Part shown: one piece after another, positions 1 through 6,821 of the stretch
Layout of the letters: each line of letters opens with the position of its first letter
Numbering within the stretch: the stretch's first letter is position 1
DNA from: JAVBQG01 sp031549185
GTDB taxonomy: Bacteria; Synergistota; Synergistia; Synergistales; Synergistaceae
Reading direction: 5' to 3'
NCBI GenBank assembly: GCA_031549185.1
Contig: JAVBQG010000071.1
Coordinates: forward strand, 1 to 14,149
Length of the DNA stretch: 14,149 bases
The notes under the pieces: generated by a model
The model's input: the letters and a program-made list of their open reading frames with translations, nothing else
Told to the model about the DNA's origin: nothing
Databases searched by the model: none
Position numbers and translations under genes: made by a program

Positions 1-756
1 CTCTTCGCCTGTTTCGTGGGAATCCTGGTGCCGCTCGGTTTCCCCGTCAAGCCGGCCCCGGGGTCGATGCTCCGCACGGCGCTCTGCGTGGGGTACTTTC
101 TCGCCGCCGTCTCCTGCATCGTCCTCATGGTCGCCACCAAGGTCAAGACGCCGGCCGAGTCCTACAACATGTACATGAGGGGCGTCAAGGAGATCGTCTT
201 CATCCTGCTGATTCTGGTGCTCGCGTGGTCGCTCGGCTCCGTCTGCAAAAAAGTGGGGACGGCGGCGTACATCGTGGGGCTGGCCAAGGGCAACGTCCCC
301 GGCTGGATGGTGCCGGCGATCCTGTTCCTGACGGGAGCCATCATCAGCTTCGCCACGGGCTCCTCGTGGGGCGCGTTCGCCATTCTCGTCCCCCTGGCCG
401 TCCCCATGTCGGTGGGGCTGAACGCGCCGATGCTCGTTTGCATTGGATCGGTCCTCTCCGGCGGGCTCTTCGGCGACCACTGCTCGCCGATTTCCGACAC
501 GACGATTCTCGCCTCCATGGGCGCCGGATGCGACCACCTGGACCACGTCAAGACGCAACTTCCGTACGCGGCCACGGTCGCGATCGCGAGCTTCGTCGGA
601 TACGTAATTGCCGGTATGTACCCCTCTCCCATCGTCCTGGGCGTTTCCGTCGTCGTGCTGGTCTTTTTGCTGACGCTCTTTGCGAAGCTTTGGGGTAAGA
701 GGATCGATAAATTCGATGTAAAGGAAACGGCTGTGCCGGAAAACAAGGAGGCGTAG
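1..756 (+). CDS. NhaC-family Na+/H+ antiporter, C-terminal part (5' end outside window)
   Basis: This is an integral membrane transporter cut off by the left window edge; the reading frame is open from base 1 and ends with TAG at 754-756, giving about 251 visible residues. Two stretches are typical of NhaC-like proteins (PF03553): a GSSWGAFAIL segment and, further on, GDHCSPISDTTILASMGAG, which carries the conserved acidic/His/Ser-Pro cluster thought to line the ion path. At least five hydrophobic segments are visible, followed by a short charged cytoplasmic tail (KRIDKFDVKET...). Family members exchange Na+ for H+, but some relatives move organic substrates against Na+ or H+ (for example malate/lactate antiport), so the substrate is not certain. 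The stop lies 4 bases before the saccharopine dehydrogenase start, so the two are almost certainly co-transcribed, and an amino-acid-related substrate is possible (inference). Confidence 0.85.
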   Translation, partial: LFACFVGILVPLGFPVKPAPGSMLRTALCVGYFLAAVSCIVLMVATKVKTPAESYNMYMRGVKEIVFILLILVLAWSLGSVCKKVGTAAYIVGLAKGNVPGWMVPAILFLTGAIISFATGSSWGAFAILVPLAVPMSVGLNAPMLVCIGSVLSGGLFGDHCSPISDTTILASMGAGCDHLDHVKTQLPYAATVAIASFVGYVIAGMYPSPIVLGVSVVVLVFLLTLFAKLWGKRIDKFDVKETAVPENKEA

Positions 757-760
757 TGAA

Positions 761-2086
761 GTGATGAAAAAAGTTCTGGTTTTCGGATCGGGGAGTGTGT
801 CGCGCCCCTGTGTCCAGTATCTGCTCCGCCAGGGATATGAGGTTACGGTCGTCGACCTGGTCGAGGCCAATGTGAAGAGGACGCTGGCGGGTCATCCGAA
901 CGGCATTGCCGTCGTCGGGAACGGCGTGGCGAACGCCGTGCAGTTGATCCGCGAGCACAAGCCTGACATCGTCGTCTGCCTGCTGCCGACGGTCTTTATG
1001 GCGCAGACCGCGAAGACCTGTATCGACGCGGGCGTCTCGATGATCGGCGCGTCCTACGTGAAGGACGAGATGCGGCAGCTCGACGCGGAGGCGCGCCGCA
1101 AGGGCGTGAAGATCCTCTGCGAGGCCGGGCTCGACCCCGGCATCGATCATATGTCGGCGGTGACAAAGATCCGCGAATTGCAGGCAGAGGGCGGCGTGGT
1201 CGAGAGCTTCGTCTCCGTCTGCGGCGCGCTCCCCGACCTGGCCTCGAACACCAACCCGATCGGCTACAAGCTCTCGTGGGCGCCGGCAAGCCTGATCGGC
1301 GCCAGCAAGAGGAGCGCCAGGGTCATGAAGGACGGCAAGACGATCGACATGCTCGACGGCGCCACCTACCAGAATCCGTGGTTCTCGTACATCGAGGGCC
1401 TCGGCTGGTTCGAGGCGTACGCCAACGCCGATTCCCTCCCCTACCTGGAGGCCTACGGCATCGCGGAGGCGAGGACGATCACGCGCGGGACCCTGCGCTA
1501 TTTCGGCTGGTGCGACATGGTGACGCAGATGCAGAAGCTGCAGCTCTTCGAGGAGAACGCGAGGGATTTCTCCGGCTACACCTTCGCCTCCCTGATGAGG
1601 GAGCTGGCGGGGTGCCCGGGTGCGCAGCCGGTGCGCGAGGGCGTGGCGAAATTCCTCGGGATCGAGCCGTATTCGCTGCCGATGCTGAAGCTGGAGTGGC
1701 TCGGTTTCTTCGACGAGCGCCCGGTGGCGCCGCAGAAGGGTTGCCTGAGGGATGTGACGAGCTACCTGTACGCGGAGAAACTCGTCTTCTCGCCCGGCGA
1801 GAGAGACCTCGTCGCGATGCAGCACGAGTACGTCGTCTCCTATCCGGCCACGGGCAAGAAAAAGAAAGTAATTTCGACGATGGTGAGCACCGGCCCGGTA
1901 GACGGGGACACGGCCATTGCCAGCACGACGGGCATCCCCATGGGCATCGCCGCGCACCTCGTGCTGACGGGGAAGGTAAAGGACGACGGCGTGTTGATCC
2001 CCACGAGCGAGGACATTTACAAACCCGCTCTCGAAGAACTGGCAAAAGAAGGGGTTCACTTCGAGGAGAAGGAAGAGTTGATTTAA
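761..2086 (+). CDS. Saccharopine dehydrogenase (Lys9-like)
   Basis: The protein is 441 residues, about the usual length of stand-alone saccharopine dehydrogenases. A Rossmann dinucleotide-binding motif (FGSGSVS) lies at residues 8-14. The second half matches the Lys9-type catalytic domain: a CGALPDLASNTNPIGYKLSW stretch near residue 155 and ITRGTLRYFGW near residue 245. In the known family the enzyme interconverts saccharopine + NAD(P)+ with glutamate + 2-aminoadipate semialdehyde, in lysine breakdown or the aminoadipate pathway. No lysine-ketoglutarate reductase partner is visible here, so the physiological direction and exact substrate are inferred. An AAGGAGG ribosome site at 745-751 sits 9 bases before GTG 761 and 12 before ATG 764; either could be the start, with a difference of one residue. 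It follows the antiporter by 4 bases and is ended by a terminator at 2096-2120. Confidence 0.88.
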   Translation: MMKKVLVFGSGSVSRPCVQYLLRQGYEVTVVDLVEANVKRTLAGHPNGIAVVGNGVANAVQLIREHKPDIVVCLLPTVFMAQTAKTCIDAGVSMIGASYVKDEMRQLDAEARRKGVKILCEAGLDPGIDHMSAVTKIRELQAEGGVVESFVSVCGALPDLASNTNPIGYKLSWAPASLIGASKRSARVMKDGKTIDMLDGATYQNPWFSYIEGLGWFEAYANADSLPYLEAYGIAEARTITRGTLRYFGWCDMVTQMQKLQLFEENARDFSGYTFASLMRELAGCPGAQPVREGVAKFLGIEPYSLPMLKLEWLGFFDERPVAPQKGCLRDVTSYLYAEKLVFSPGERDLVAMQHEYVVSYPATGKKKKVISTMVSTGPVDGDTAIASTTGIPMGIAAHLVLTGKVKDDGVLIPTSEDIYKPALEELAKEGVHFEEKEELI

Positions 2087-2095
2087 GAGTGTGAG

Positions 2096-2120
2096 GGGGG
2101 CCGCCACGGCCTCCTTTTTT
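2096..2120 (+). terminator. Rho-independent terminator after the saccharopine dehydrogenase
   Basis: An 8-bp stem (2096-2103 with 2107-2114, containing one G-T pair) with a CCA loop is followed directly by six Ts at 2115-2120. It begins 10 bases after the stop codon and should end the antiporter/dehydrogenase transcript, leaving the following regulator to its own promoter. Confidence 0.85.
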
Positions 2121-2139
2121 ATACATCGTTGTACGGGGG

Positions 2140-2168
2140 TTCACAAGAATGCCAGGTCGACGTAGAAT
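2140..2168 (+). promoter_or_regulatory. Predicted sigma-70-type promoter of the GntR regulator gene
   Basis: TTCACA at 2140-2145 and TAGAAT at 2163-2168 each match consensus at five of six positions and are separated by 17 bases. It lies just after the upstream terminator and puts the transcript start near 2175, leaving a leader of roughly 48 bases before the TTG start at 2223. Prediction from sequence only. Confidence 0.55.
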
Positions 2169-2195
2169 GGGCAGCAATTGTTATTTTTTGCCCAT
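2167..2195. promoter_or_regulatory. 7-bp palindrome over the GntR-gene transcription start; possible operator
   Basis: ATGGGCA (2167-2173) is repeated in perfect inverted form as TGCCCAT (2189-2195) with a 15-base AT-rich spacer. It overlaps the end of the predicted -10 box and the expected transcription start, a common place for an autorepressor operator. GntR/FCD proteins bind as dimers to short palindromes, usually with a shorter spacer, so this could equally be an RNA hairpin in the leader. Confidence 0.35.
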
Positions 2196-2222
2196 GAGAG
2201 AACCGAAACCGAGGTGTTGTTT

Positions 2223-2933
2223 TTGAGAACGGCAGACGCGGAGGGCAGGGCCTATTCGGAGATCCTGCAAGCCATCATCACCCAGAAATACGCCCCGGGG
2301 GATCACCTGGCGGAGGCGAAGATCGCCGAGGATCTGAACATGAGCCGGACGCCCGTGCGAAACGCGCTGAAGAAGATGATCGCCAGCGGTATTCTGGAGC
2401 ACAGCCGGAACATCGGCTGCCGAATTCCCCGGCTCACGCCGCACGATATGGAGAGCGTCTTCTCGACCAGGATCACCCTGGAGGGGAAGGCCGCGGGGTT
2501 GGCGGCGGAGCGGGCCACGAAGGCCGACGTCGACCGCCTCTTCAAACTGCTGGAGCGGGAGAAGGACCTCTACGCGAGGAGGGAGACCGCCCGGTACACC
2601 CAGCTGAACGAGGAGCTCCACGTGGGCATCGCCGCGCTGTCGAAGAATTTCTACCTCGAACGGTTCGTATCGCAGACGTTCTGGCGCTCCGAGCTCTATA
2701 TCTTCTTCTTCGACCGCTTCTACGACAAGGAGGGGCCCTGCCACGAAAAGGCCATGCGGGACCCCATGAAGTCGCGCAGCTGCCGGCAGCACGATCTCCT
2801 CGTGAACGCCATCGCCTCCGGGGACGCGGCGGCCGCTTCCGCGGCGATGACGCGGCACGTCACCTCCACATACGAGGTCATGACGCGCCGCCCCGCTGGA
2901 GCGACCTATCTGCAGGCGGCCGGAGGGCTGTAA
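2223..2933 (+). CDS. GntR-family transcriptional regulator, FCD (FadR-type) subfamily
   Basis: A DNA-binding regulator of 236 residues if started at TTG 2223. This start is chosen because GAGGTG at 2211-2216 is a good ribosome site 6 bases upstream; the frame stays open back to TTG 2178, but that start has no ribosome site and lies in the predicted promoter/palindrome region. The N-terminal winged helix is clear (APGDHLAEAKIAEDLNMSRT, then PVRNALKKMIASGILEHSRN). The C-terminal FCD ligand domain is all-helical; its metal-ligand positions read NEELH, RQHDLL and TRHV, so Asn stands where many members have Asp, while the histidines are kept. FCD regulators commonly sense carboxylates or amino-acid catabolites. 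By position, the neighbouring antiporter/saccharopine dehydrogenase pair is the likely target (inference). Confidence 0.88.
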   Translation: MRTADAEGRAYSEILQAIITQKYAPGDHLAEAKIAEDLNMSRTPVRNALKKMIASGILEHSRNIGCRIPRLTPHDMESVFSTRITLEGKAAGLAAERATKADVDRLFKLLEREKDLYARRETARYTQLNEELHVGIAALSKNFYLERFVSQTFWRSELYIFFFDRFYDKEGPCHEKAMRDPMKSRSCRQHDLLVNAIASGDAAAASAAMTRHVTSTYEVMTRRPAGATYLQAAGGL

Positions 2934-2968
2934 GGTTGTAAAAAGTCAACGCGTTATCGGATTTGGGG

Positions 2969-3883
2969 TCACTCCGGCCTCTCGCTTTTGCCTTCGAGCG
3001 TCGTGCAGACGATTGCCGCGATGATCAAGCCGCAACCGGCGACCTCGTGCAACGTAGGGGCGACGGCGATCATCACCGCGCTCAGGGCGATTGCGACGAC
3101 GATTTCCAGCGTGCACAGCAGGCTGACTGTGGCGGCGGGGATCAGTTTCAGCGCCGTGTAGAAGCATCCGAACGCGAACAAACTTCCCGTCACCGCCTGA
3201 AACGCGATCAGGAGAAAAAACGGGATCGTGCAGTTCGCAAGGTCGGCCCATCCGGTGAGCGCCGTTTTGCCCAGCGCCAGGATCGCGCCGCCAAAGAGGT
3301 GCGCGAAGAACAGAAGGCCCATATTGTTGAACGACCGTTTTTTTGTGAATCGGCGGGAGAAGAGCGCCTGCCCGGATATGCCGAACACGGAAAGCGAACC
3401 CCACGCGAGGCCCGCGAGAGGAAGGCTTCCTAGCGATTTGTCGCCGCTCATCACGCCGACGTATACGCCCGCCACGATCAGCAAACCGGCGACGACCTGA
3501 GTCCTGGTCGGCCTTTCGTGTGCGATGAAAAGCGAGCCCAGGATGGTGCAAAGCGGAAAGGTGTAGTGAACGATCAGCGCCTCCGCCACGGAGAACGACT
3601 CGAGCGACATCAGAAAACCGCCGCTCGCGCACACGATGGAAAGAGTTCCGGAGATGGCATAAAAGCCCATCAGTCCACGATCGGGTCGTAAAACCTCCGC
3701 CCTCTTTTTCCAGATTCCCCAAAAGCCTACGATTGCGACGACGAGTGCGGCGCGAATGACGATGGCCGACATCAGGCTGATTCCAGCCGCCGAAATGATC
3801 TTCGCGACGGGGCTCTGAAGGCCCCAACATGTTGCGGCGCAAAGTACGAGTCCAACGCCGCGCCAGTATTGCGCGGTACTCAC
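2969..3883 (-). CDS. DMT-superfamily transporter, EamA family
   Basis: An inner-membrane protein of 304 residues with about ten hydrophobic segments arranged as two EamA repeats (PF00892). The first repeat begins near residue 10 (LVLCAATCWGLQSPVAKII, with the usual small-residue/Trp-Gly/Pro pattern); the second begins near residue 155 (LAGLAWGSLSVFGISGQALF) and ends with the typical 'LxxxEPV-like' helix here read as LLCTLEIVVAIALS. Relatives export amino acids, their analogues or other metabolites; the substrate cannot be read from sequence. The start is GTG at 3883-3881, preceded by a GGGGA ribosome site 6-7 bases upstream. The gene is convergent with the GntR gene (35-base gap, no clear terminator) and divergent from the lysine-biosynthesis operon. 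A TATAAA at 3976-3971 on the minus strand may be its -10, but no good -35 is visible. Confidence 0.87.
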   Translation of the reverse strand: MSTAQYWRGVGLVLCAATCWGLQSPVAKIISAAGISLMSAIVIRAALVVAIVGFWGIWKKRAEVLRPDRGLMGFYAISGTLSIVCASGGFLMSLESFSVAEALIVHYTFPLCTILGSLFIAHERPTRTQVVAGLLIVAGVYVGVMSGDKSLGSLPLAGLAWGSLSVFGISGQALFSRRFTKKRSFNNMGLLFFAHLFGGAILALGKTALTGWADLANCTIPFFLLIAFQAVTGSLFAFGCFYTALKLIPAATVSLLCTLEIVVAIALSAVMIAVAPTLHEVAGCGLIIAAIVCTTLEGKSERPE

Positions 3884-4029
3884 GCAACGTCCCCGGGAAA
3901 ACTTTTATGAAAAGAGCGTATGGATATTTTTCGATCGATAATGGCGGATATCCCCTCAAAAGCCGCGTGATTTATACGATTTGCTCGAATCGCACAGTTT
4001 TTTCATTTTAACACAGACGGCCGAGGTCC

Positions 4030-4058
4030 TTGACACGGGAAAAAAACCCTGCTAAACT
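4030..4058 (+). promoter_or_regulatory. Strong predicted promoter of the dap operon leader
   Basis: A perfect TTGACA at 4030-4035, a 17-base spacer and TAAACT at 4053-4058 make this the best promoter match in the window. The expected transcription start is the A at about 4066, which places the whole T-box leader within the transcript. The 146 bases between it and the divergent transporter gene hold no gene. Confidence 0.78.
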
Positions 4059-4065
4059 CCCCGTC

Positions 4066-4420
4066 AATTGAATATGGTAAAAAGGCGATGACCCAGGGCG
4101 CCGAATCCATGCAGTCCTAGACCGCAGGAAGACGACCGACAGAGAGAAGCGTTCACCGGCTGAGAGGCGCTTCAGGAAAAGCCGAACGAATCGATCGGCC
4201 TTTAACGTCGGAGGAGGCCCAAAACTTGGCGAGCTGGGACGGAAACGGCAATTTATGCCGGCAGTACGTTCACGGAGCGGGCTCACGTAATAGAGCCTCA
4301 AAGCGGGGAGGCCCGCGCGAATTTCGATTTTCGTTCGCGCGACTCTCAAGCGGGGTGGTACCGCGTGTCGTGTGTGCATACGGCGCGTCCCTGGCATTGT
4401 ACGGGGGCGCGCCGTTTTTT
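4066..4420 (+). ncRNA. T-box leader, probably tRNA-Lys responsive, with terminator, for dapA-dapB-dapH
   Basis: The diagnostic T-box sequence GCGGGGTGGTACCGCG lies at 4350-4365, close to the family consensus AGGGTGGNACCGCG. Its TGGT would pair with the ACCA end of an uncharged tRNA having discriminator A, as lysine tRNAs normally do. Stem I is recognisable by AGAGAG at 4141-4146, an apical helix GAAGCG/CGCTTC (4146-4151 with 4168-4173) and GAAAAG at 4176-4181, in which GAA is the usual lead-in and AAG (4179-4181) the probable lysine specifier. A further helix pairs 4314-4321 with 4334-4341. The expression switch is a terminator at 4381-4420: an 11-bp stem (4381-4391 with 4404-4414) and six Ts. 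Low charged tRNA-Lys should favour the antiterminator and transcription of dapA. The specifier assignment is by motif position, without a full fold. Confidence 0.88.
4381..4420 (+). terminator. Regulated intrinsic terminator of the T-box leader
   Basis: The stem is CGGCGCG plus TCCC (4381-4391) paired with GGGG plus CGCGCCG (4404-4414), with one G-T pair and a 12-base loop, and then TTTTTT at 4415-4420. It lies immediately downstream of the T-box motif, as in other transcriptional T-box leaders, and 38 bases before the dapA start. Confidence 0.88.
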
Positions 4421-4442
4421 ATTCGCGAAAAGGCGAAACCTG

Positions 4443-4450
4443 AAGGAGGT
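4443..4450 (+). promoter_or_regulatory. Ribosome binding site that fixes the dapA start
   Basis: AAGGAGGT at 4443-4450 is a near-perfect anti-16S match, 7 bases before ATG 4458. The reading frame is open upstream into the T-box and terminator, so this site is what excludes the longer start at 4365. Confidence 0.85.
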
Positions 4451-4457
4451 CAGTGTG

Positions 4458-5390
4458 ATGCGGAGAGGAAATTGCGCGAGATTTACGGGCACAGGCACGG
4501 CGCTCGTCACGCCATTCGGCGGGCGCGGCGTCGACTACACGGCGATGGGGGCCCTGATAAAGCGTCAGATCGACGCGGGCGTCGATTTCCTCGTCGTCCT
4601 CGGCACTACGGGCGAGGCGCCATCCGTCTCGCATGCCGAGCGCCGCGAGCTGATCGCGTTCACGCTGCGCGCCGCGGGTGGGCGCGTGCCCGTCGTGGTC
4701 GGCACGGGCGGCAACAACACGACGGCAGCCATCGAGAACTGCCTCGAGGCGCAGGAGCTGGGCGCGGAGGGCGTCCTCGTCGTGACGCCGTACTACAACA
4801 AGCCGTCGCAGGAGGGGCTCTTCCGCCACTACGAGGCGATCGCGCAGGAGACGACCCTGCCGGTCATCGCCTACAACGTGCCGGGCCGCACGGGCGTCAA
4901 CCTGCTGCCGGAGACGGTGGAGCGCCTGGCTGGGCTCGCGGGCGTCGCCGGCGTCAAAGAGGCGTCGGGGAACCTGGCGCAGATCGACGAAATCGTCGCG
5001 CGCACGCGGGCGCTGCGCCCGGATTTCCTCGTGCTCTCCGGCAACGACGACCAGACGTTTCACATCGTCAACGGCGGCGGGCACGGGACCATCTCGGTGC
5101 TGTCGAACGTGGCGCCGCGCGAGGTCGTGCAGATGGTCTCCCTCGCGCGCGAGGGCCGCGTCGCCGATGCGCGCGATCTGCATCTGCGCTTCGCGCCGCT
5201 GGTGCGCAGCCTCTTCATGGAGACCAACCCCATGCCCGTCAAATACGCGCTCTCGCGCCTCGGGTTCTGCGAGAACCGCCTGCGCCTGCCGCTGGTCGAG
5301 GCCTCCGGGCGCTGCGCCGCGCAGGTCGACGCCGACCTGGCCGCCTGCGGCCTGCTCGATGCCGCGGGCGATACGCAGGTAGCGGTGTGA
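4458..5390 (+). CDS. dapA: 4-hydroxy-tetrahydrodipicolinate synthase
   Basis: DapA condenses pyruvate with L-aspartate 4-semialdehyde, the first committed step of the diaminopimelate/lysine pathway in the cytoplasm. The 310-residue protein is slightly longer than the usual ~290-300 and is a single TIM barrel. Visible landmarks: GTTGEAPS at residues 49-56 with the catalytic Thr; PYYNKPSQEG at 111-120, supplying the Tyr shared across the dimer; AYNVPGRTG at 138-146 with catalytic Tyr139 and carboxylate-binding Arg144; and KEASGN starting at Lys167, the Schiff-base lysine. The residues 'SGNDDQTF' and 'GGGHGTISVLSNV' are also typical. The gene is first in the operon behind the lysine-type T-box, and its stop is 5 bases before the dapB ATG. 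Feedback inhibition by lysine is common in the family but cannot be judged here. Confidence 0.96.
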   Translation: MRRGNCARFTGTGTALVTPFGGRGVDYTAMGALIKRQIDAGVDFLVVLGTTGEAPSVSHAERRELIAFTLRAAGGRVPVVVGTGGNNTTAAIENCLEAQELGAEGVLVVTPYYNKPSQEGLFRHYEAIAQETTLPVIAYNVPGRTGVNLLPETVERLAGLAGVAGVKEASGNLAQIDEIVARTRALRPDFLVLSGNDDQTFHIVNGGGHGTISVLSNVAPREVVQMVSLAREGRVADARDLHLRFAPLVRSLFMETNPMPVKYALSRLGFCENRLRLPLVEASGRCAAQVDADLAACGLLDAAGDTQVAV

Positions 5391-5395
5391 CGGTG

Positions 5396-6184
5396 ATGCG
5401 ATACGGGATCGTCGGGCACAGCGGGCGCATGGGGCGCGAGATCGCGTCCGTCTTCGCCGAGGCGGGGCACGAGCTGACGCTGGCGGTCGACGAGCGCGGC
5501 GGGGACTCTTGCAGTGCGTCCGGCGCTCCGCAGGTGATCGTCGACTTCTCGCGCCCGGCCGCGCTGGACGCGACGCTCGCGCTGTGCGGGAGGCATGACG
5601 CGGCGCTGGTGCTCGGCACGACCGGCCTCGACGATGCACAGCTCGCCGCCGTCCGCTTACTGGCCAAGACCCGTGCCGTCGTGCAGAGCGCGAACTTCGG
5701 AACGGGGATCAACCTGATGGCGATGATCCTGCGCGATTACGCGGAGATGCTGGGCGACTGGACGATGGAGATCGTCGACGTACATCACGACAAAAAAGTC
5801 GACGCGCCCTCCGGCACCGCGTTGATGCTGATGGAGTCCACAGGGCGCACATGCCCGGTCCACTCGCTCCGCCTGGGGAATTTACCCGGCGATCACACGG
5901 TGCACTTCTCGAACGGCGACGAGCTGCTATCCTTTTCGCATCGCATCGTGAATCGCACGATGCTCGCGCGCGGGGCGCTGTGCGCGGCGGAGTTCGCCTC
6001 CGGGGCGAAGGCCGGTTTCTACACGTTTCAGGACGTTTTACGCGCCGCGGGCGCAAAAAAAATACAAGCTGGGGGAATATCGAATGTCGCAGGAGATGCA
6101 AATGGACACGAACGCCGTAATCAGGCTCATCAAGGAGTCGGTGAAGAGGACGCGCGCTACGGCGTTTATATCTGGAGATCTTGA
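5396..6184 (+). CDS. dapB: 4-hydroxy-tetrahydrodipicolinate reductase with abnormal C-terminal extension
   Basis: DapB reduces the DapA product with NAD(P)H to tetrahydrodipicolinate. The nucleotide-binding motif GHSGRMG is at residues 7-13, SANFGTGINLM at 98-108, and the substrate/catalytic motif HHDKKVDAPSGTA at 130-142; the end of the fold, GFYTFQDVL, is at 207-215. A core of about 215 residues matches the short DapB type known from Thermotoga. Here, however, the frame continues for 47 more residues and overlaps dapH by 83 bases. The extension begins beside an A8 run (6055-6062). Losing one A would join the frame to dapH; gaining one would give a stop at 6118-6120. So a frameshift, a sequencing error or a true overlap are all possible. 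ATG 5396 is used; in-frame GTG codons at 5387 and 5393 are alternatives, and no strong ribosome site decides. Confidence 0.9.
   Translation: MRYGIVGHSGRMGREIASVFAEAGHELTLAVDERGGDSCSASGAPQVIVDFSRPAALDATLALCGRHDAALVLGTTGLDDAQLAAVRLLAKTRAVVQSANFGTGINLMAMILRDYAEMLGDWTMEIVDVHHDKKVDAPSGTALMLMESTGRTCPVHSLRLGNLPGDHTVHFSNGDELLSFSHRIVNRTMLARGALCAAEFASGAKAGFYTFQDVLRAAGAKKIQAGGISNVAGDANGHERRNQAHQGVGEEDARYGVYIWRS
6055..6062 (+). other. A8 homopolymer at the dapB/dapH junction (possible slippage or error site)
   Basis: Eight consecutive As fall directly after the conserved end of DapB. dapB is read in the frame of 5396 and dapH in the next frame, so skipping one base here makes one continuous DapB-DapH reading frame. 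Runs of this length are known sites for polymerase slippage and for sequencing indels. Confidence 0.5.
6091..6095 (+). promoter_or_regulatory. Ribosome binding site favouring the dapH start at 6102
   Basis: AGGAG at 6091-6095 is 6 bases before ATG 6102. The earlier in-frame ATG at 6084 has only a GGGGGA stretch (6071-6076) upstream. The 6102 start gives 239 residues, close to the 236 of the Bacillus enzyme. Confidence 0.6.
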
Positions 6185-6821
6185 CGCGATCGACTGGAGC
6201 GCGATGGAGGGCGACGAGGCTTTCTCCGTCGTGCGGGGCTCCGACTTTGCCCGGGTGAGCGGCGATTACGGCGCGCTACGGGCCTTCGTCGGGAGCAACG
6301 CCGCGCACATCCGCGCCTGCGAGCTGCCGCCCCCCGCCGCGCGCAACTCCGCGGTGCCGCTGGCGGACCTCTCGCAGTACGACGCGCGCATCGAGCCCGG
6401 CGCAATCATCCGCGACATGGTCGCCATCGGGAAAAACGCCGTGATCATGATGGGCGCGGTGATCAACATCGGCGCCGCGATCGGCGAGGGCGCGATGATC
6501 GACATGAACGCCGTGATCGGCGGGCGGGCGCGCATCGGCGCGCGCTGCCATATCGGCGCCTGCGCCGTGGTGGCGGGCGTGATCGAGCCCGCCTCCGCCG
6601 CGCCGACGATCGTGGAGGACGAGGCCTTCGTCGGCGCGGGAGCCGTGCTCCTCGAGGGCGTCCGCGTCGGCCGCAAGGCCGTCGTCGCCGCCGGCGCCGT
6701 CGTCACGCAGGACGTCCCGGCCGGCGCGGTGGTCGCGGGCTCCCCGGCCAGGGTGATCAAGATGGCCGACGAGGGAACCGAGAGCAAGACCGCCATCGTG
6801 GAGGATCTGCGCGCGATGTAG
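6102..6821 (+). CDS. dapH: 2,3,4,5-tetrahydropyridine-2,6-dicarboxylate N-acetyltransferase
   Basis: DapH transfers an acetyl group from acetyl-CoA to the ring-opened DapB product, committing the pathway to the acetyl branch of diaminopimelate synthesis. The protein is 239 residues. An N-terminal helical domain (about 1-85) is followed by a left-handed beta-helix built from hexapeptide repeats (about 90-215). Highly conserved runs are ARIEPGAIIRDMVAIGKNAV, then IMMGAVINIGAAIGEGAMID, then the segment around CHIGACAVVAGVIEPASAAP; they closely resemble Bacillus subtilis DapH (YkuQ). It is the last gene of the T-box operon. The aminotransferase and N-acetyl-diaminopimelate deacetylase that complete the branch are not adjacent and must be encoded elsewhere if the pathway is intact. 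ATG 6084 would add six residues. Confidence 0.96.
   Translation: MDTNAVIRLIKESVKRTRATAFISGDLDAIDWSAMEGDEAFSVVRGSDFARVSGDYGALRAFVGSNAAHIRACELPPPAARNSAVPLADLSQYDARIEPGAIIRDMVAIGKNAVIMMGAVINIGAAIGEGAMIDMNAVIGGRARIGARCHIGACAVVAGVIEPASAAPTIVEDEAFVGAGAVLLEGVRVGRKAVVAAGAVVTQDVPAGAVVAGSPARVIKMADEGTESKTAIVEDLRAM

Noticed and set aside
548..2107. 519-codon minus-strand open frame opposite the saccharopine dehydrogenase
   Set aside because: It has no recognisable domain, is rich in Arg/His/Ala, and is antisense to a clear enzyme gene; third-position GC makes such frames long.
2121..2134. TACATCGTTGTA-like partial palindrome after the terminator
   Set aside because: The symmetry is imperfect and short, and it lies upstream of the predicted -35, so it is too weak to call an operator.
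3971..3999. Promoter for the DMT transporter on the minus strand
   Set aside because: TATAAA is present at 3976-3971, but no acceptable -35 lies 16-18 bases upstream, so it is not listed as a feature.
4365..4457. Upstream extension of dapA
   Set aside because: It would start inside the T-box motif and read through the terminator hairpin; the ribosome site at 4443-4450 supports ATG 4458.
4226..5395. A long plus-strand open frame that continues into dapB
   Set aside because: Only the part from about 5396 resembles a protein family (DapB). Upstream it overlaps the T-box and dapA in another frame and is Arg/Ala-rich, as expected of a GC-rich shadow frame.
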